This document shows positions 8,983 to 18,480 of a stretch of 64,000 bases of DNA, piece after piece; the stretch's first letter is position 1; every line of letters begins with the position of its first letter. The DNA lies in the NCBI RefSeq assembly GCF_017161565.1, contig NZ_CP066796.1, positions 1,922,001 to 1,986,000 of the forward strand, given 5' to 3'. The DNA comes from Erwinia amylovora. GTDB taxonomy: Bacteria; Pseudomonadota; Gammaproteobacteria; Enterobacterales; Enterobacteriaceae. Made by a program: the position numbers and the translations under genes. The notes under the pieces are model-generated. The model saw only the letters and a program-made list of their open reading frames with translations. It was not told the DNA's origin and searched no databases.

Positions 8983-9480
8983 GTTGGTTTCACCTTTGTC
9001 ATAAATCGCACGACATTCTAGCCTGTGACGACGTCGTTGCAAATGTTGCTTATGCATCAAAGAGTGATATAGCGGGCTTTTCATTCTGTAAAGTATGCCA
9101 GTGCCGGCTGTCGGTTATCTGTTCATAAGCTTTCGAAGTTCAAGGGTGACATTTATTGAATGAGGAGAAAAAAGGCAGATTTAGCAATAACGAAAAACAA
9201 TGATTGCTGCTGGTAGTTAATAAGCAATTAATCATGCATCTGTTTTTTGAAAACAATCAACAGAGGCAGCAGCAATCCGATCATTTACTTGAATGTGTTT
9301 AATATTCGATCTTTATGCTTACCGAAATATAACATTGCGACATATACGTCTCTTTTTTTTATTTAGCCAAATAATAACTATCCAACCTCCCTTTAAGTTG
9401 GATAATATAATTTTTATGCCGCGATTCTTGGCATGAAATCATTGCATATTACAGCTCATTAACCAGTAGAGTGTTTAAAC
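8983..9480. other. AT-rich intergenic region upstream of the fimbrial operon
   Basis: No gene is seen in these 498 bases. The right half is very AT-rich. It holds an 11-base inverted repeat, GATTGCTGCTG at 9202-9212 and CAGCAGCAATC at 9267-9277. A second perfect repeat, TATCCAAC/GTTGGATA (9379-9386 and 9397-9404), abuts TATAAT at 9406-9411, a plausible -10 element for the fimbrial genes. Confidence 0.5.
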
Positions 9481-10176
9481 ATGAAATTATTAACGAATGC
9501 CTGCGCGCTTGCCGTTTTGGCAACCTTTTCCGGTGCGGCAATATCTGAAAGCGTTGGAGTGCAAGTTGTTGGAACGATAAAACCGGCGGCCTGCACCCCT
9601 GTTATTTCCAATGACGGTAATATTGACTATGGGACTATTTCTACTGCTACATTAAACCCGGGTTCATTAACTCAGCTGGATAATAAGCAGCTCACTTTTT
9701 CTGTCAACTGTGATGCCCCAACGCGGTTAGCCTTAAAAGCTGTTAACGGCCGTCCAGGCTCTGCTGCAGACGCAAGAGGTGATGAAGACGGGCCTTATGG
9801 CGGCTTCACTCCCGCCGGAATATCTAACCAAAATGGCAATGTCGTTGTCGGACTGGGCAAAAGTGGGGATCACAAAATCGGCGGTTACAATATTATGATG
9901 GATCGTATTACCGCCGACGGTGACCCCGTTAATAATATCTACAGGTATTTATCTTCCGGTTCGACCCAGTGGGAAAAGACTTCAACGCTTCCTTTCTATC
10001 TCAAAGGAGAAATTCTGACTTCATGGTCAAAGCCCTCCGAAGATGGCCCCCGGACTTTCACCAATATGAGCGGCACCATTAACGTCCAGGCCTATATTAA
10101 TAAAACCTCGGAACTTGATATCAGCCAGCCCATCGAACTCGATGGCCAGACCACCATTGAGCTGGTCTACCTGTAA
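9481..10176 (+). CDS. DUF1120 fimbrial-type subunit
   Basis: This 231-residue exported protein has a signal peptide (KLLTNACALAVLATFSGAAIS). The mature start VGVQVVGTIKPAACTP carries the first Cys of the pilin-like fold, and NCDAP the second. The C-terminal strand pattern ELVYL is typical of chaperone-usher substrates. DUF1120 proteins are the structural subunits of beta-type fimbriae, and a chaperone and usher follow directly. It is the first and probably most expressed gene of the operon. The intergenic IR/TATAAT region lies upstream. Confidence 0.75.
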   Translation: MKLLTNACALAVLATFSGAAISESVGVQVVGTIKPAACTPVISNDGNIDYGTISTATLNPGSLTQLDNKQLTFSVNCDAPTRLALKAVNGRPGSAADARGDEDGPYGGFTPAGISNQNGNVVVGLGKSGDHKIGGYNIMMDRITADGDPVNNIYRYLSSGSTQWEKTSTLPFYLKGEILTSWSKPSEDGPRTFTNMSGTINVQAYINKTSELDISQPIELDGQTTIELVYL

Positions 10177-10265
10177 CAGATTGTTCGACCGGGACTGTGC
10201 GCCCGGTCTTTTCAGGTCCACTTACACCGGCTCTATTTATCCTTCAGACACGGACGATTGAAAAT

Positions 10266-10970
10266 ATGAGGTTTTCAACTTGCTGCGCAGCTATAGCTCC
10301 TGTGCTGTGGTTTTTTGCGCCCAGCCTAAATGCTACGGGTATATTGCCCGAAACATCAGTAGTGATTGTTGAAGAGAAGGAAGGCGAAGGAGCCATTAAT
10401 CTTAAGAATACCGACGCCTTTCCCGTGCTGCTGCTGACTAACCTGCAAGATATAGAGCCGGACACAGGCAGACTGCTAACCATTACGCCACCGGCAGCAC
10501 GGGTCGAGCCGGGCAAGACCCAGCGGGTACGTTTTATTCTCACCTCGGCATCATCTCTGAAGACCGAGCACCTGATGCGGGTGGCTTTTGAAGGAGTTCC
10601 CCCACAGGAAAAGGGGAAGAACGTGGTGCGCATGACGGTACGGCAGAATTTGCCGGTCATTATCCGTCCCGGCGGCTTGAAGCGTGATGAGGCGCCCTGG
10701 AAACACCTTGTCTGGACGCTAAAAGCAGGCAGGCTCAGCGTCAGCAATCCTTCACCGTATGTCGTCAGGCTCGGACAGATCGTCACCACCCTGCCGCAAG
10801 GCGCCAGCTGGTCACTCCCCAACGCGTGGATTTTGCCCGGACAGCAGTTAGCACTGTCAGGTGAGAATAAAAAATCAGAGGCTAAAGCTGACAGGGTGCG
10901 TGTTTTCCCTGCAACTACCTGGGGCTTTACCGTAGACAGCTATGATGCACCGCTGGCGTCAAGGGAGTGA
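10266..10970 (+). CDS. Periplasmic fimbrial chaperone
   Basis: A PapD-like chaperone that would cap and stabilise subunits in the periplasm. The signal peptide is followed by ATGILPETSVVIVEEKEGEGAI. The conserved chaperone landmarks are TNLQD, PPAARVEPGKTQRVRF (the FGL/FGS region) and NLPVIIRP. From ATG 10266 it is 234 residues; the frame upstream is open but lacks signal-peptide logic. The ribosome site is weak. The stop overlaps the usher ribosome site, suggesting coupling. Confidence 0.85.
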   Translation: MRFSTCCAAIAPVLWFFAPSLNATGILPETSVVIVEEKEGEGAINLKNTDAFPVLLLTNLQDIEPDTGRLLTITPPAARVEPGKTQRVRFILTSASSLKTEHLMRVAFEGVPPQEKGKNVVRMTVRQNLPVIIRPGGLKRDEAPWKHLVWTLKAGRLSVSNPSPYVVRLGQIVTTLPQGASWSLPNAWILPGQQLALSGENKKSEAKADRVRVFPATTWGFTVDSYDAPLASRE

Positions 10971-10972
10971 TC

Positions 10973-13384
10973 ATGCAGGCGAATCTCGTTGCATCGCAAT
11001 GGCCAACGCTGCGCCTGGTTTTCACCCTGCTGGCGGCGTCAGGTTATATTTGTACAGCCGGGGCTGACTCTGTAAACGACAATCTGACCTTCGATGTCGA
11101 TATACTCAGACAACGCGGAATAGACCCCAAACTCGCCGAAATTTTCCGTCACCGGCCCCGCTTCCTGCCCGGTGAGTCTTCGGCTGTATTAACGGTTAAT
11201 GGCACAACCCGCGGTCGGGTAAAGGTAAGATTTGATGAAGCGGGCACGCTTTGTGCAGATCGCCCATTTCAGCGCCAGGCTGGTTTGATTCTACCCCCTG
11301 ATTACGCTGACGACGTTGCCTGCTTTGACCTTCGTCGTGCCTGGCCTCAGGCTGAAGTTCACACCCAACCGGGTGAAGGAAAAATCAGCCTGGTGGTTCC
11401 GCCCCAGGCGGTCAATCAGGCAGGCAGTGAGGACAGTCGATGGTTACACGGCGGTAGCGCCGGCTTGCTCAATTATGATGCCAGCTATATGAACTCGTCA
11501 GGTGGGGTAAGTTTCGCTCAAATCGCCAGCGAGGTCGGCCTAAACGTCAGTGACTGGATATTACGCAGCCGCCAGACATTGAGCCGCTTTAATGGAGAGA
11601 ACAATATTCACCACCAGGCCACCTATGCGCAGCGCAGCTTCGCGAGCATAAAAAAAGTGCTGCAGGTCGGCCAGGTCAATCTCGCTAACTCCTTATTTGG
11701 CACCGGGCAGGTACAGGGATTTCAGATATTCCCCGAATCCGCCCTTAACGAACAGGGAGGGGCCGGGCTGGTGGAGGGAGTGGCTGACACGCAGTCAGTC
11801 GTTGAAGTCCGTCAGTCCGGCGTACTGGTCTATAATACCCTCGTTTCGTCAGGCCCGTTTCGCCTACAGGGATTTTCCCTGCTCAATACCCATTCTGACC
11901 TGCTGGTCACCGTGACCGGCAGTAACGGGCAGACGCGACAGTTTACCGTACCTGCCTCCACGCTACCTACACAGGCTCCTGTGGTGTCGCCGGGTTTCTC
12001 TTTCGGAGCGGGACGCCTTGAACAGCATAATGGGATCAATCCACTGGTCGGCACGTTTGCCACCGGCTGGCAGCTGACGCCGTATACGGGCCTGTACGCA
12101 GGGCTTATCGGGTCTTCGCCCTGGCGCGCCGGAGCACTTAGCCTGGACAGCCAACTGTTTGCCCCGACCCGGCTTAACCTCCAGAGCACCCTGGCTCAGG
12201 ATGCAAGGCACGCGGCTACCGGGACGTTGGTATCTGCTCTGGTCAGTCACAGCCTGACCGATCGCCTTAGTATCAGCGCCAACGGACGCCGGCAAACGCC
12301 GGGCTATCGTGAACTGAGTGATGCGCTGCCAGGTACGCAACACGATCCTGACAGGCAGAACCGCAGACGCTACCAGTGGGGAGGCAGCATCAGCTGGGCA
12401 GCAGAGATGCCGGGTAGCCTCTCCCTGTCGTGGGGCCGCACGACCACATTTGCCGGAGTACACAGCGATTACCTGCGCGCTGGCTGGAACCGCCGGTTGG
12501 GCCGTGCGTGGCTGGGACTCAGCTTTGAGCATAACACCAGCACCCTTAGTGGTCAGAATGACGATCGCCTGTACGCCTCCCTCAGCATGCCTTTGGGCGA
12601 CAGGCGCGATATCAGCAGCTTCATGAATACAACCAGGCACAGTGCCCACGGCGGCTTACGCTACAGCGATCGATCGAGCCAGGATGTTAACTGGAGTATT
12701 GCCAGTGAGCGCGACTTAGGTAACGACCGTACCTCAGCAAGTGGCAGTGTTAGCGCGGTCACGCGTGTAAGCCAACTTGGTGCCAGTATCAGTCATAACA
12801 GCGATAAATATACCAGCTGGTCGACGCAGGCCAGCGGCGCGGCGGTGCTGCATGCAGAAGGATTGACGCTGTCACCTCATCGCGTTTCCGATACCTTTGG
12901 CATTGCCCGGGTGGGTGATGAATCAGGCGTACGCATGAATACGCCAGCGGGGCCAGTGTGGACTGACTGGCGTGGCTATGCTGTGTTGCCAGCGCTTAAC
13001 GGATACCGCAGCTCTGGCATTCAGGTCGATACTCGTAGCCTGGAAAGAAATGTCGACATCGCTAATGCCTGGCAGGAAACCGAGCTGGCTCGCGGTGCTG
13101 TTGGACGGGTTAATTTCGACGTTATACGCAGCCGCCGGGTGCTGGTCGATGTGCAAATGGCCGATGGCAGCAGGCTGCCTCGCGGTGCCAGCCTGTTTGA
13201 TGGTGATGAGCGTCTGGTAACTATTGTCGCTGACGATGGAACGGTTTTTGTACCGGACGCCGTGGCTGACATGAAGCTGGAAGTACAAAATGCGGGCAAA
13301 ACGCTTTGCACAATCAGTCTTAATCTGCCGCAGAAAGCGCAATCGTCCCGGCTGTATGAAAACACAACGGCAACCTGCCAGTAA
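10973..13384 (+). CDS. Outer-membrane fimbrial usher
   Basis: The usher forms the outer-membrane channel that assembles and secretes fimbrial subunits. About 803 residues from ATG 10973, which has AAGGGAG 5 bases upstream; a GTG at 10967 overlapping the chaperone stop is less likely. A signal peptide is followed by DNLTFDVDILRQRGIDPKLAE (N-terminal targeting domain), then a long barrel with plug segment. The C-terminal domains contain PAGPVWTDWRGYAVLPAL, and the end is RLYENTTATCQ. It looks complete. Confidence 0.9.
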   Translation: MQANLVASQWPTLRLVFTLLAASGYICTAGADSVNDNLTFDVDILRQRGIDPKLAEIFRHRPRFLPGESSAVLTVNGTTRGRVKVRFDEAGTLCADRPFQRQAGLILPPDYADDVACFDLRRAWPQAEVHTQPGEGKISLVVPPQAVNQAGSEDSRWLHGGSAGLLNYDASYMNSSGGVSFAQIASEVGLNVSDWILRSRQTLSRFNGENNIHHQATYAQRSFASIKKVLQVGQVNLANSLFGTGQVQGFQIFPESALNEQGGAGLVEGVADTQSVVEVRQSGVLVYNTLVSSGPFRLQGFSLLNTHSDLLVTVTGSNGQTRQFTVPASTLPTQAPVVSPGFSFGAGRLEQHNGINPLVGTFATGWQLTPYTGLYAGLIGSSPWRAGALSLDSQLFAPTRLNLQSTLAQDARHAATGTLVSALVSHSLTDRLSISANGRRQTPGYRELSDALPGTQHDPDRQNRRRYQWGGSISWAAEMPGSLSLSWGRTTTFAGVHSDYLRAGWNRRLGRAWLGLSFEHNTSTLSGQNDDRLYASLSMPLGDRRDISSFMNTTRHSAHGGLRYSDRSSQDVNWSIASERDLGNDRTSASGSVSAVTRVSQLGASISHNSDKYTSWSTQASGAAVLHAEGLTLSPHRVSDTFGIARVGDESGVRMNTPAGPVWTDWRGYAVLPALNGYRSSGIQVDTRSLERNVDIANAWQETELARGAVGRVNFDVIRSRRVLVDVQMADGSRLPRGASLFDGDERLVTIVADDGTVFVPDAVADMKLEVQNAGKTLCTISLNLPQKAQSSRLYENTTATCQ

Positions 13385-13393
13385 GGATATTGC

Positions 13394-13981
13394 ATGAGAA
13401 TATGTCACAGAGCGTGGATGCCGGTGTTATTGTTCGTCAGCGGCGTCTGCGCTGCCGAGCCTTTACCCGGCAGCGGAAACGGCATGACGGAACCGCCAGA
13501 GAATCGCTGCACTATAACGGTTGGCAGCCCGCTTATCGACTACGGCGTCATGTCGCGCTGGCAGTTGCAGGATATTGCGGGTGGAAACGTTAGCCCCGGC
13601 ATCCGCTCGACAACGGTAAGCGTGCTCTGTCCGCATGACCGGAAGATAAAACTGCTGCTCCAGGGTAATGCCAACGGGACGGGTCATCTGCGCTATGGCG
13701 AGCGTGGCCACATCCTGTTTCGCTTATCAGACGTCCGGCTGGACGGCAAGCCAGCCGAACTGCGTTCAGTTTCGCCGGACGGCATCCCCGAAGACGCCAG
13801 CAGCGAGCCACTTCCACTGATATCGGGGCAACAGCTGGTCACGCTTGTCCAGGGGCGAGTAACCGAGGGAAAAACGCTGACGGCGCGGCTGGAGATACAA
13901 CCGGTATTACGCGAAAAAGATGCGCGGCCCGGCAATCTCCAGCGCAGTGCAGCCAGCCTGATGCTGACGCTGGTTGACTGA
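13394..13981 (+). CDS. Minor fimbrial subunit, DUF1120-like
   Basis: This 195-residue exported protein has a signal peptide ending AAEP. Its Cys pair is NRCTITVGSPLIDYG and VLCPHDRK, the latter followed by alternating strands. The C-terminus is ASLMLTLVD. The pattern parallels the first gene of the operon and suggests a minor or tip subunit for the same usher. It starts 10 bases after the usher stop. Sequence similarity to the first subunit is weak, so the family call is an inference from context and Cys spacing. Confidence 0.65.
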   Translation: MRICHRAWMPVLLFVSGVCAAEPLPGSGNGMTEPPENRCTITVGSPLIDYGVMSRWQLQDIAGGNVSPGIRSTTVSVLCPHDRKIKLLLQGNANGTGHLRYGERGHILFRLSDVRLDGKPAELRSVSPDGIPEDASSEPLPLISGQQLVTLVQGRVTEGKTLTARLEIQPVLREKDARPGNLQRSAASLMLTLVD

Positions 13982-14067
13982 AACGGCTGTGGCCCACCTC
14001 CGGGAAATCGGAGGTCGGGTTGAGCACAGAGGGCCGTGTAACGGTGAAGAAACTTGCGCTCTGTTAC

Positions 14068-14424
14068 TCAAACCGGGCGCGGGCATTTTTCCCGGGCTAA
14101 ACCTTGTAACTGTTGTTGGCGCTGGTTGGCTCGTTTTTGCGCCACCGCTTTGGCGATACCGTTGCCAATGCCCAAGTCCAGTACTGCCCCCAACACGGTC
14201 AGGCCGTCAAATTCGCCAGTTTTATCAATCTGCTGTTGCGCTTTTTGCTGTGAAACGAGCTGCTGCTTAACCTCGTTACAATCAAGTCGTGCTGCCTGTC
14301 CTGCATCAATCGGCGGTGAAGCGGGATACTGTTTTAAGGCACAGCCCACTAACAGCACGATGCAGGCAGGCAGCAAATGCCGTGGTTTCAGCCTGCAACG
14401 ATATTTATCCGCAAGTTTTATCAT
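14068..14424 (-). CDS. Small putative lipoprotein
   Basis: A 118-residue protein. After a basic N-terminus, a hydrophobic segment ends in LLVGC, a lipobox. The mature part is Gln/Ala/Lys-rich and ends LAREKCPRP. A short glycine-rich hydrophobic stretch (LTVLGAVLDLGIGNGIAKA) could pack against membrane. The family is not recognised. It lies directly downstream of, and slightly overlapping, a decayed kinase gene on the same strand. Confidence 0.6.
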   Translation of the reverse strand: MIKLADKYRCRLKPRHLLPACIVLLVGCALKQYPASPPIDAGQAARLDCNEVKQQLVSQQKAQQQIDKTGEFDGLTVLGAVLDLGIGNGIAKAVAQKRANQRQQQLQGLAREKCPRPV

Positions 14425-14429
14425 TTATC

Positions 14430-14947
14430 ATTACCTGTGATTTACGCGATGCTTCTGATCCTTTCAGTCTCTGACAGCGCTGCGCCAACTCTTGCAACGT
14501 TTTGGTCAACAGAGCGTTCAGCGCTGTCGACAACTCAACGCTGACGCTTCCAGGCTGATAGTCGCGGCTAGCGACGGTGGCCCAGTCCGTTAACCTTAAC
14601 CCACTTATCTCTGCGCTGCTTTATTCGCTGGCGATGACGTTGTCGGTCAGTGTCGTCGACCAGGCCACGCCATTCGAAACAGCGACCTCACGAAATGCAC
14701 CGCGCGTCAGCCACAGCGGATTGCCCGCATCGGTTATTACGCTCGATGCTGTTTTCAGATCCTCTGACGCCAGCTGATACGCGACAAAACCTCCCTGATG
14801 CCCGGTTTGTTTATCTGCTTTTTCCGCCTGACGAATGGCCAGCTCGCTGGTATCTGTAGGTCAATAAACTGACCTTATCCGGGCGGTAAGCGTCCGCAAA
14901 ACCGTGCTTTTGCCGCTTCCCGGCAAACCGCTAAACAGGATTAACAT
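14430..14947 (-). pseudogene. Degenerate P-loop kinase (AAA_33-type ATPase)
   Basis: From ATG 14947 the frame reads MLILFSGLPGSGKSTVLRTL with an intact Walker A, then stops after about 28 codons. Another frame continues DTSELAIRQAEKADKQTG, FVAYQLASEDL, ITDAGNPLWLTRGAFREVA, and stops. A third gives DWATVASRDYQPG, LSTALNALLTKTLQEL. These are successive segments of the small predicted kinase family beginning FSGLPGSGKS. At least two frameshifts mean it is non-functional. No intact copy is in the window. Confidence 0.7.
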
Positions 14948-15032
14948 TGTTGATCCTGCCTGGTAAGGACAACAGTTAATTCAGCATGATGCATCGCGCT
15001 AAGCCCGCAGCAAGGGCTTACTTCGCGGGTGC

Positions 15033-16649
15033 TTAGTGCTTCAGGATATACATTGTGCGGCTGTAAGCGACATCTTCCGGGTTGGTTATCGGATAGCCTT
15101 TCACATAAGGCTTAATCAGCCTGGCGTTGGTGAACTGATAGACCGGAGCAATCGGCGCCCGGTCGGCTATAATCTGCTCCGCACGATTGTAGTCATCATT
15201 ACGCAGTTTGGCACTGGTCTCGCGGCTGGCTTTTCGCAGCAGGCCATCATATTCGCTGTTGCTGAAGCGAGCAATATTGCCACTGTGTGTCGAGGTTAAA
15301 AGGCTCAGGAAGGTCGAAGGTTCATTATAATCCCCTACCCATGAGGCGCGGATGACATCAAATTGGCCACTGTTACGGCTATCGATATAGGTCTTCCATT
15401 CCTGATTCTGAAGTTTGACATTCACCCCCAGGTTTTTCTTCCACATCGAAGCCGCCGCGATCGCCAGCTTCTTATTGTTTTCGGAAGTGTTATACAACAG
15501 GGTCAAATTAAGCGGACGATCTGGCCCATAACCGGCTGCGGCCAGCAGCGCTCTGGCCTGGGCGTTTAACACTTCCTGACTATGCTGCTCGATAAAGCTC
15601 GGTTGCGGATAGAAACCGGCGGTCACATCCGGAGTAAAATGCCATGCCGGTTTTTCTCCGGTAGCCAATACCTTACTGACAATCACCTGACGGTCAATCG
15701 TCCAGGAGAGCGCCTTACGTACGCGCACGTCGGCGGTCGGTCCCTTCTGCGTGTTGAACGCATAGTAATAGGTGCCAAGCTGGTCAGGGGAATAGATCTC
15801 GCCAGCAAGTTGCTTCTGCAGCAGTCCATACAGCTCTTTCGGGAACGACTCGGTGATATCAATATCCCCGGCGCGGTAACGTTTGGTGGTGCCGGACTCT
15901 TCGCTGATCGGGACAAAGGTCACTTTAGTCAGTACCGTGTGGGCGTTGTCCCAGTAATAGCGGTTCTTTACCAGCTCCAGCTTTTCATTCACCACCCGGC
16001 TCTTTAACTCATAGGCCCCGTTACTGACCAGGTTGCCGGGACGCGTCCAACGTTCGCCATTTTGCGCGATGATTTTTTGTGGCACCGGGAACAGGCTGAA
16101 ATTCGCCGTCAGACTGACAAACCAGGGAACTGGCTTGTCAAGGGTGACTTTGAGGTGGCTGGCATCGATGGCGCTAACGCCCAGCTTATTCACAGGCATT
16201 TGTCCTTTCACAATCGCTTCTGCGTTGGCAATCCCGGCCAGTCCCGGGAACCAGGCGAAAGTCGAGCTGGTTTTCGGGTCAACCAGGCGCTGCCAACTGT
16301 AGACAAAATCTGCAGCGGTGACAGGGTCACCGTTAGACCAGCGGGCGTCCTTACGCAGCGTAAACACCCAGGTGATGTTGTCATGTGTTTTCCAACTGCT
16401 GGCAACACCAGGAATAATATTGCCGCGGGCATCCTGATTGGTCAGTCCTTCGAACAGATCGCGGATAACCGGGATCTCCGGTAATCCCACGGCTTTTGCC
16501 GGGTCCAGCGATGCTGGCTCATCCTTGATATGGCGCACGATTTCCTGACGCTGCGCCAGCTGGGTGCCTGCCGGGATATCAGCCGCATGCGCGCCAGAGC
16601 TGATAAGTAACGCTAAACCGGCCAACGCATAAGGCGATGATTTGCTCAT
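15033..16649 (-). CDS. mppA: Periplasmic murein tripeptide-binding protein MppA
   Basis: A 538-residue OppA-type solute-binding protein with a signal peptide ending AHA. The body starts AGTQLAQRQEIVRHIKDEPASLDP. The binding-protein signature is around RKDARWSNGDPVTAADFVYSWQRL. MppA captures L-Ala-gamma-D-Glu-mesoDAP for uptake through the Opp permease in cell-wall recycling. OppA itself is the alternative, but proximity to ycjG, which acts on the same peptide, and E. coli gene order favour MppA. No permease genes adjoin. Confidence 0.88.
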   Translation of the reverse strand: MSKSSPYALAGLALLISSGAHAADIPAGTQLAQRQEIVRHIKDEPASLDPAKAVGLPEIPVIRDLFEGLTNQDARGNIIPGVASSWKTHDNITWVFTLRKDARWSNGDPVTAADFVYSWQRLVDPKTSSTFAWFPGLAGIANAEAIVKGQMPVNKLGVSAIDASHLKVTLDKPVPWFVSLTANFSLFPVPQKIIAQNGERWTRPGNLVSNGAYELKSRVVNEKLELVKNRYYWDNAHTVLTKVTFVPISEESGTTKRYRAGDIDITESFPKELYGLLQKQLAGEIYSPDQLGTYYYAFNTQKGPTADVRVRKALSWTIDRQVIVSKVLATGEKPAWHFTPDVTAGFYPQPSFIEQHSQEVLNAQARALLAAAGYGPDRPLNLTLLYNTSENNKKLAIAAASMWKKNLGVNVKLQNQEWKTYIDSRNSGQFDVIRASWVGDYNEPSTFLSLLTSTHSGNIARFSNSEYDGLLRKASRETSAKLRNDDYNRAEQIIADRAPIAPVYQFTNARLIKPYVKGYPITNPEDVAYSRTMYILKH

Positions 16650-16781
16650 AAACGATATCCTTACCTGTCTGAGTCTGATGATAGGGAGCTACCCGTCGTA
16701 GCTGCCGGCACTTTAAGGCAATTTATCAGCCGGCAAACAGCACTTTTACCTCCGGCTGATCGGGCAGCCGGGGGCGAACCT

Positions 16782-17807
16782 TTAATCGCCGGGCGCTGTC
16801 CGGACATGATGGTGAAGCGACTCTGCTGGCAAGGATGAAGGGGAAAGTAAGATACGTCCACAGTCAAACGCCAGCGCCGGTTCGGCATCTATCGCCAGCC
16901 ATGTCGGGCCATCAAGATCGACGAAGCGTGCTTTCGGCACCAGCGGCAATGCTGCCCGGATAGCGCGTGAAGTGCACAGCATACATCCCAGCATAATGGC
17001 AAAACCCTGATCTTGCGCACAGCGCGCCAGCTCCAGCGCCGCCGTCAGTCCGCCGGTTTTATCCAGTTTGATATTAACCATCTCATAGCGCCCACGCAGC
17101 GCCGCCAGGCTGTCCACGCTGTGGCAGCTTTCATCAGCGCAGATCGGCAGCGGGTGCACGAAGTTTTCCAGCGCCACATCATCAGCGGCGGGCAACGGCT
17201 GCTCCAGCATGGAGATATTCAAATCAGCCAGCAACTGACATCGTGCCGCCAGTCCTTCACTATGCCAGGACTCGTTGGCATCAACGATTAGCATCGCCTG
17301 TGGAACCGCGCTGCGGATCGCCACCAGCCGCTCGGCAATCATGTGGTCATCGAGTTTGATTTTAATTAACTTCGCGCCATTTTCCCACAGCGCCAGCGCA
17401 CTGCTCGCCATCATTTCCGGCACGTCGACACAGACGGTTTGTGCCGTTTCAATCTGAACGGGTGCCGTTGTGCCGGTCAGCTGCCAAAGGTTTTGCGAAC
17501 CTGAATGAACCTGCAGATCCCACAGGGCGCTATCGATAGCGTTACGCGCCGCTCCGGCAGGCAAACGCTGTTGCAGCGCGTGGCGAGTTAACCCCTGCTC
17601 AATCTCCGGTAGCAGTAGCGCGATTTGAGCCAGCACTGAGGCTTCGGTTTCACCGTAACGCGCATATGGCGTGCATTCTCCGATCCCCTTCGTGCCGTTT
17701 TCCTCCAGTTCGACCACCACCACCCCCGCCTCGTGGCGAGCGCTGCGTGCAATGATAAATGCACTGTGCAACGGCCAGCTTTCCGGATAAACCTTCACTG
17801 TTCTCAT
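16782..17807 (-). CDS. ycjG: L-Ala-D/L-Glu epimerase
   Basis: A cytoplasmic enolase-superfamily enzyme that epimerises the L-Ala-D-Glu dipeptide released from murein peptides. Visible are the KxK catalytic pair (LIKIKLDD), metal ligands in VDANESW, MLEQPL and CADES, and the opposite-face Lys in KLDKTGG. ATG 17807 follows AAGGA; a TTG 6 bases upstream is less likely. At 341 residues it has a ~20-residue C-terminal tail compared with E. coli. The usual partner mpaA is absent between it and tpx. Confidence 0.93.
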   Translation of the reverse strand: MRTVKVYPESWPLHSAFIIARSARHEAGVVVVELEENGTKGIGECTPYARYGETEASVLAQIALLLPEIEQGLTRHALQQRLPAGAARNAIDSALWDLQVHSGSQNLWQLTGTTAPVQIETAQTVCVDVPEMMASSALALWENGAKLIKIKLDDHMIAERLVAIRSAVPQAMLIVDANESWHSEGLAARCQLLADLNISMLEQPLPAADDVALENFVHPLPICADESCHSVDSLAALRGRYEMVNIKLDKTGGLTAALELARCAQDQGFAIMLGCMLCTSRAIRAALPLVPKARFVDLDGPTWLAIDAEPALAFDCGRILLSPSSLPAESLHHHVRTAPGD

Positions 17808-17924
17808 ACTCAATTCCTTAACGGGTTCGCTTTAGGCTGCTGTAATGGTACTTTACTGAATCGTGCTTTAAGTGCGACCGACACTGAAAACGATAAATCA
17901 TCATAAACAATAAAAGGATAGCTT

Positions 17925-18428
17925 ATGTCTCAGACCGTACATCTTCAGGGCAATCCGGTCTCCGTGGATGGCCAGCTGCCAACCCCGGGCCAGACGGCAA
18001 AACCGTTTACTCTGGTAGCCAAAGACCTTTCAGATGTCTCACTGTCCCATTACGCGGGCAAACGCAAGGTGTTGAATATTTTCCCCAGCGTTGATACGGG
18101 CTTGTGTGCTACTTCCGTACGCAAATTTAACCAGCTGGCCAGTGAAATCGATAATGCCGTGGTATTGTGCATCTCTGCCGACCTGCCGTTTGCCCAATCA
18201 CGCTTTTGCGGCTCAGACGGTTTGAACAACGTAGTGACCCTCTCCACTCTGCGCGGCCACGTCTTCCTGAAAGACTATGGCGTGGCGATCGTCGAAGGGC
18301 CGTTAAGCGGCCTGGCGGCCCGTGCAGTCATCGTTCTGGACGAAAATGATCGGGTCATTCATAGCCAGCTGGTTAATGAAATCTCTACTGAACCGGATTA
18401 CGATGCGGCCCTGGCCGCCTTGAAATAG
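17925..18428 (+). CDS. tpx: Thiol peroxidase Tpx
   Basis: This atypical 2-Cys peroxiredoxin reduces lipid and alkyl hydroperoxides in the periplasm or cytoplasm using thioredoxin. At 167 residues it is full length. Peroxidatic Cys61 lies in [10 protein letters not shown] and resolving Cys95 in QSRFCGSDG. It has an AAAGGA ribosome site, is divergent from ycjG and convergent with tyrR, the conserved enteric arrangement. Confidence 0.97.
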   Translation: MSQTVHLQGNPVSVDGQLPTPGQTAKPFTLVAKDLSDVSLSHYAGKRKVLNIFPSVDTGLCATSVRKFNQLASEIDNAVVLCISADLPFAQSRFCGSDGLNNVVTLSTLRGHVFLKDYGVAIVEGPLSGLAARAVIVLDENDRVIHSQLVNEISTEPDYDAALAALK

Positions 18429-18480
18429 CTCTTCTGTGGTGCGCTCCTTGTCTGGAGCGCGCCTTAGCTGGCTGGCCGCG

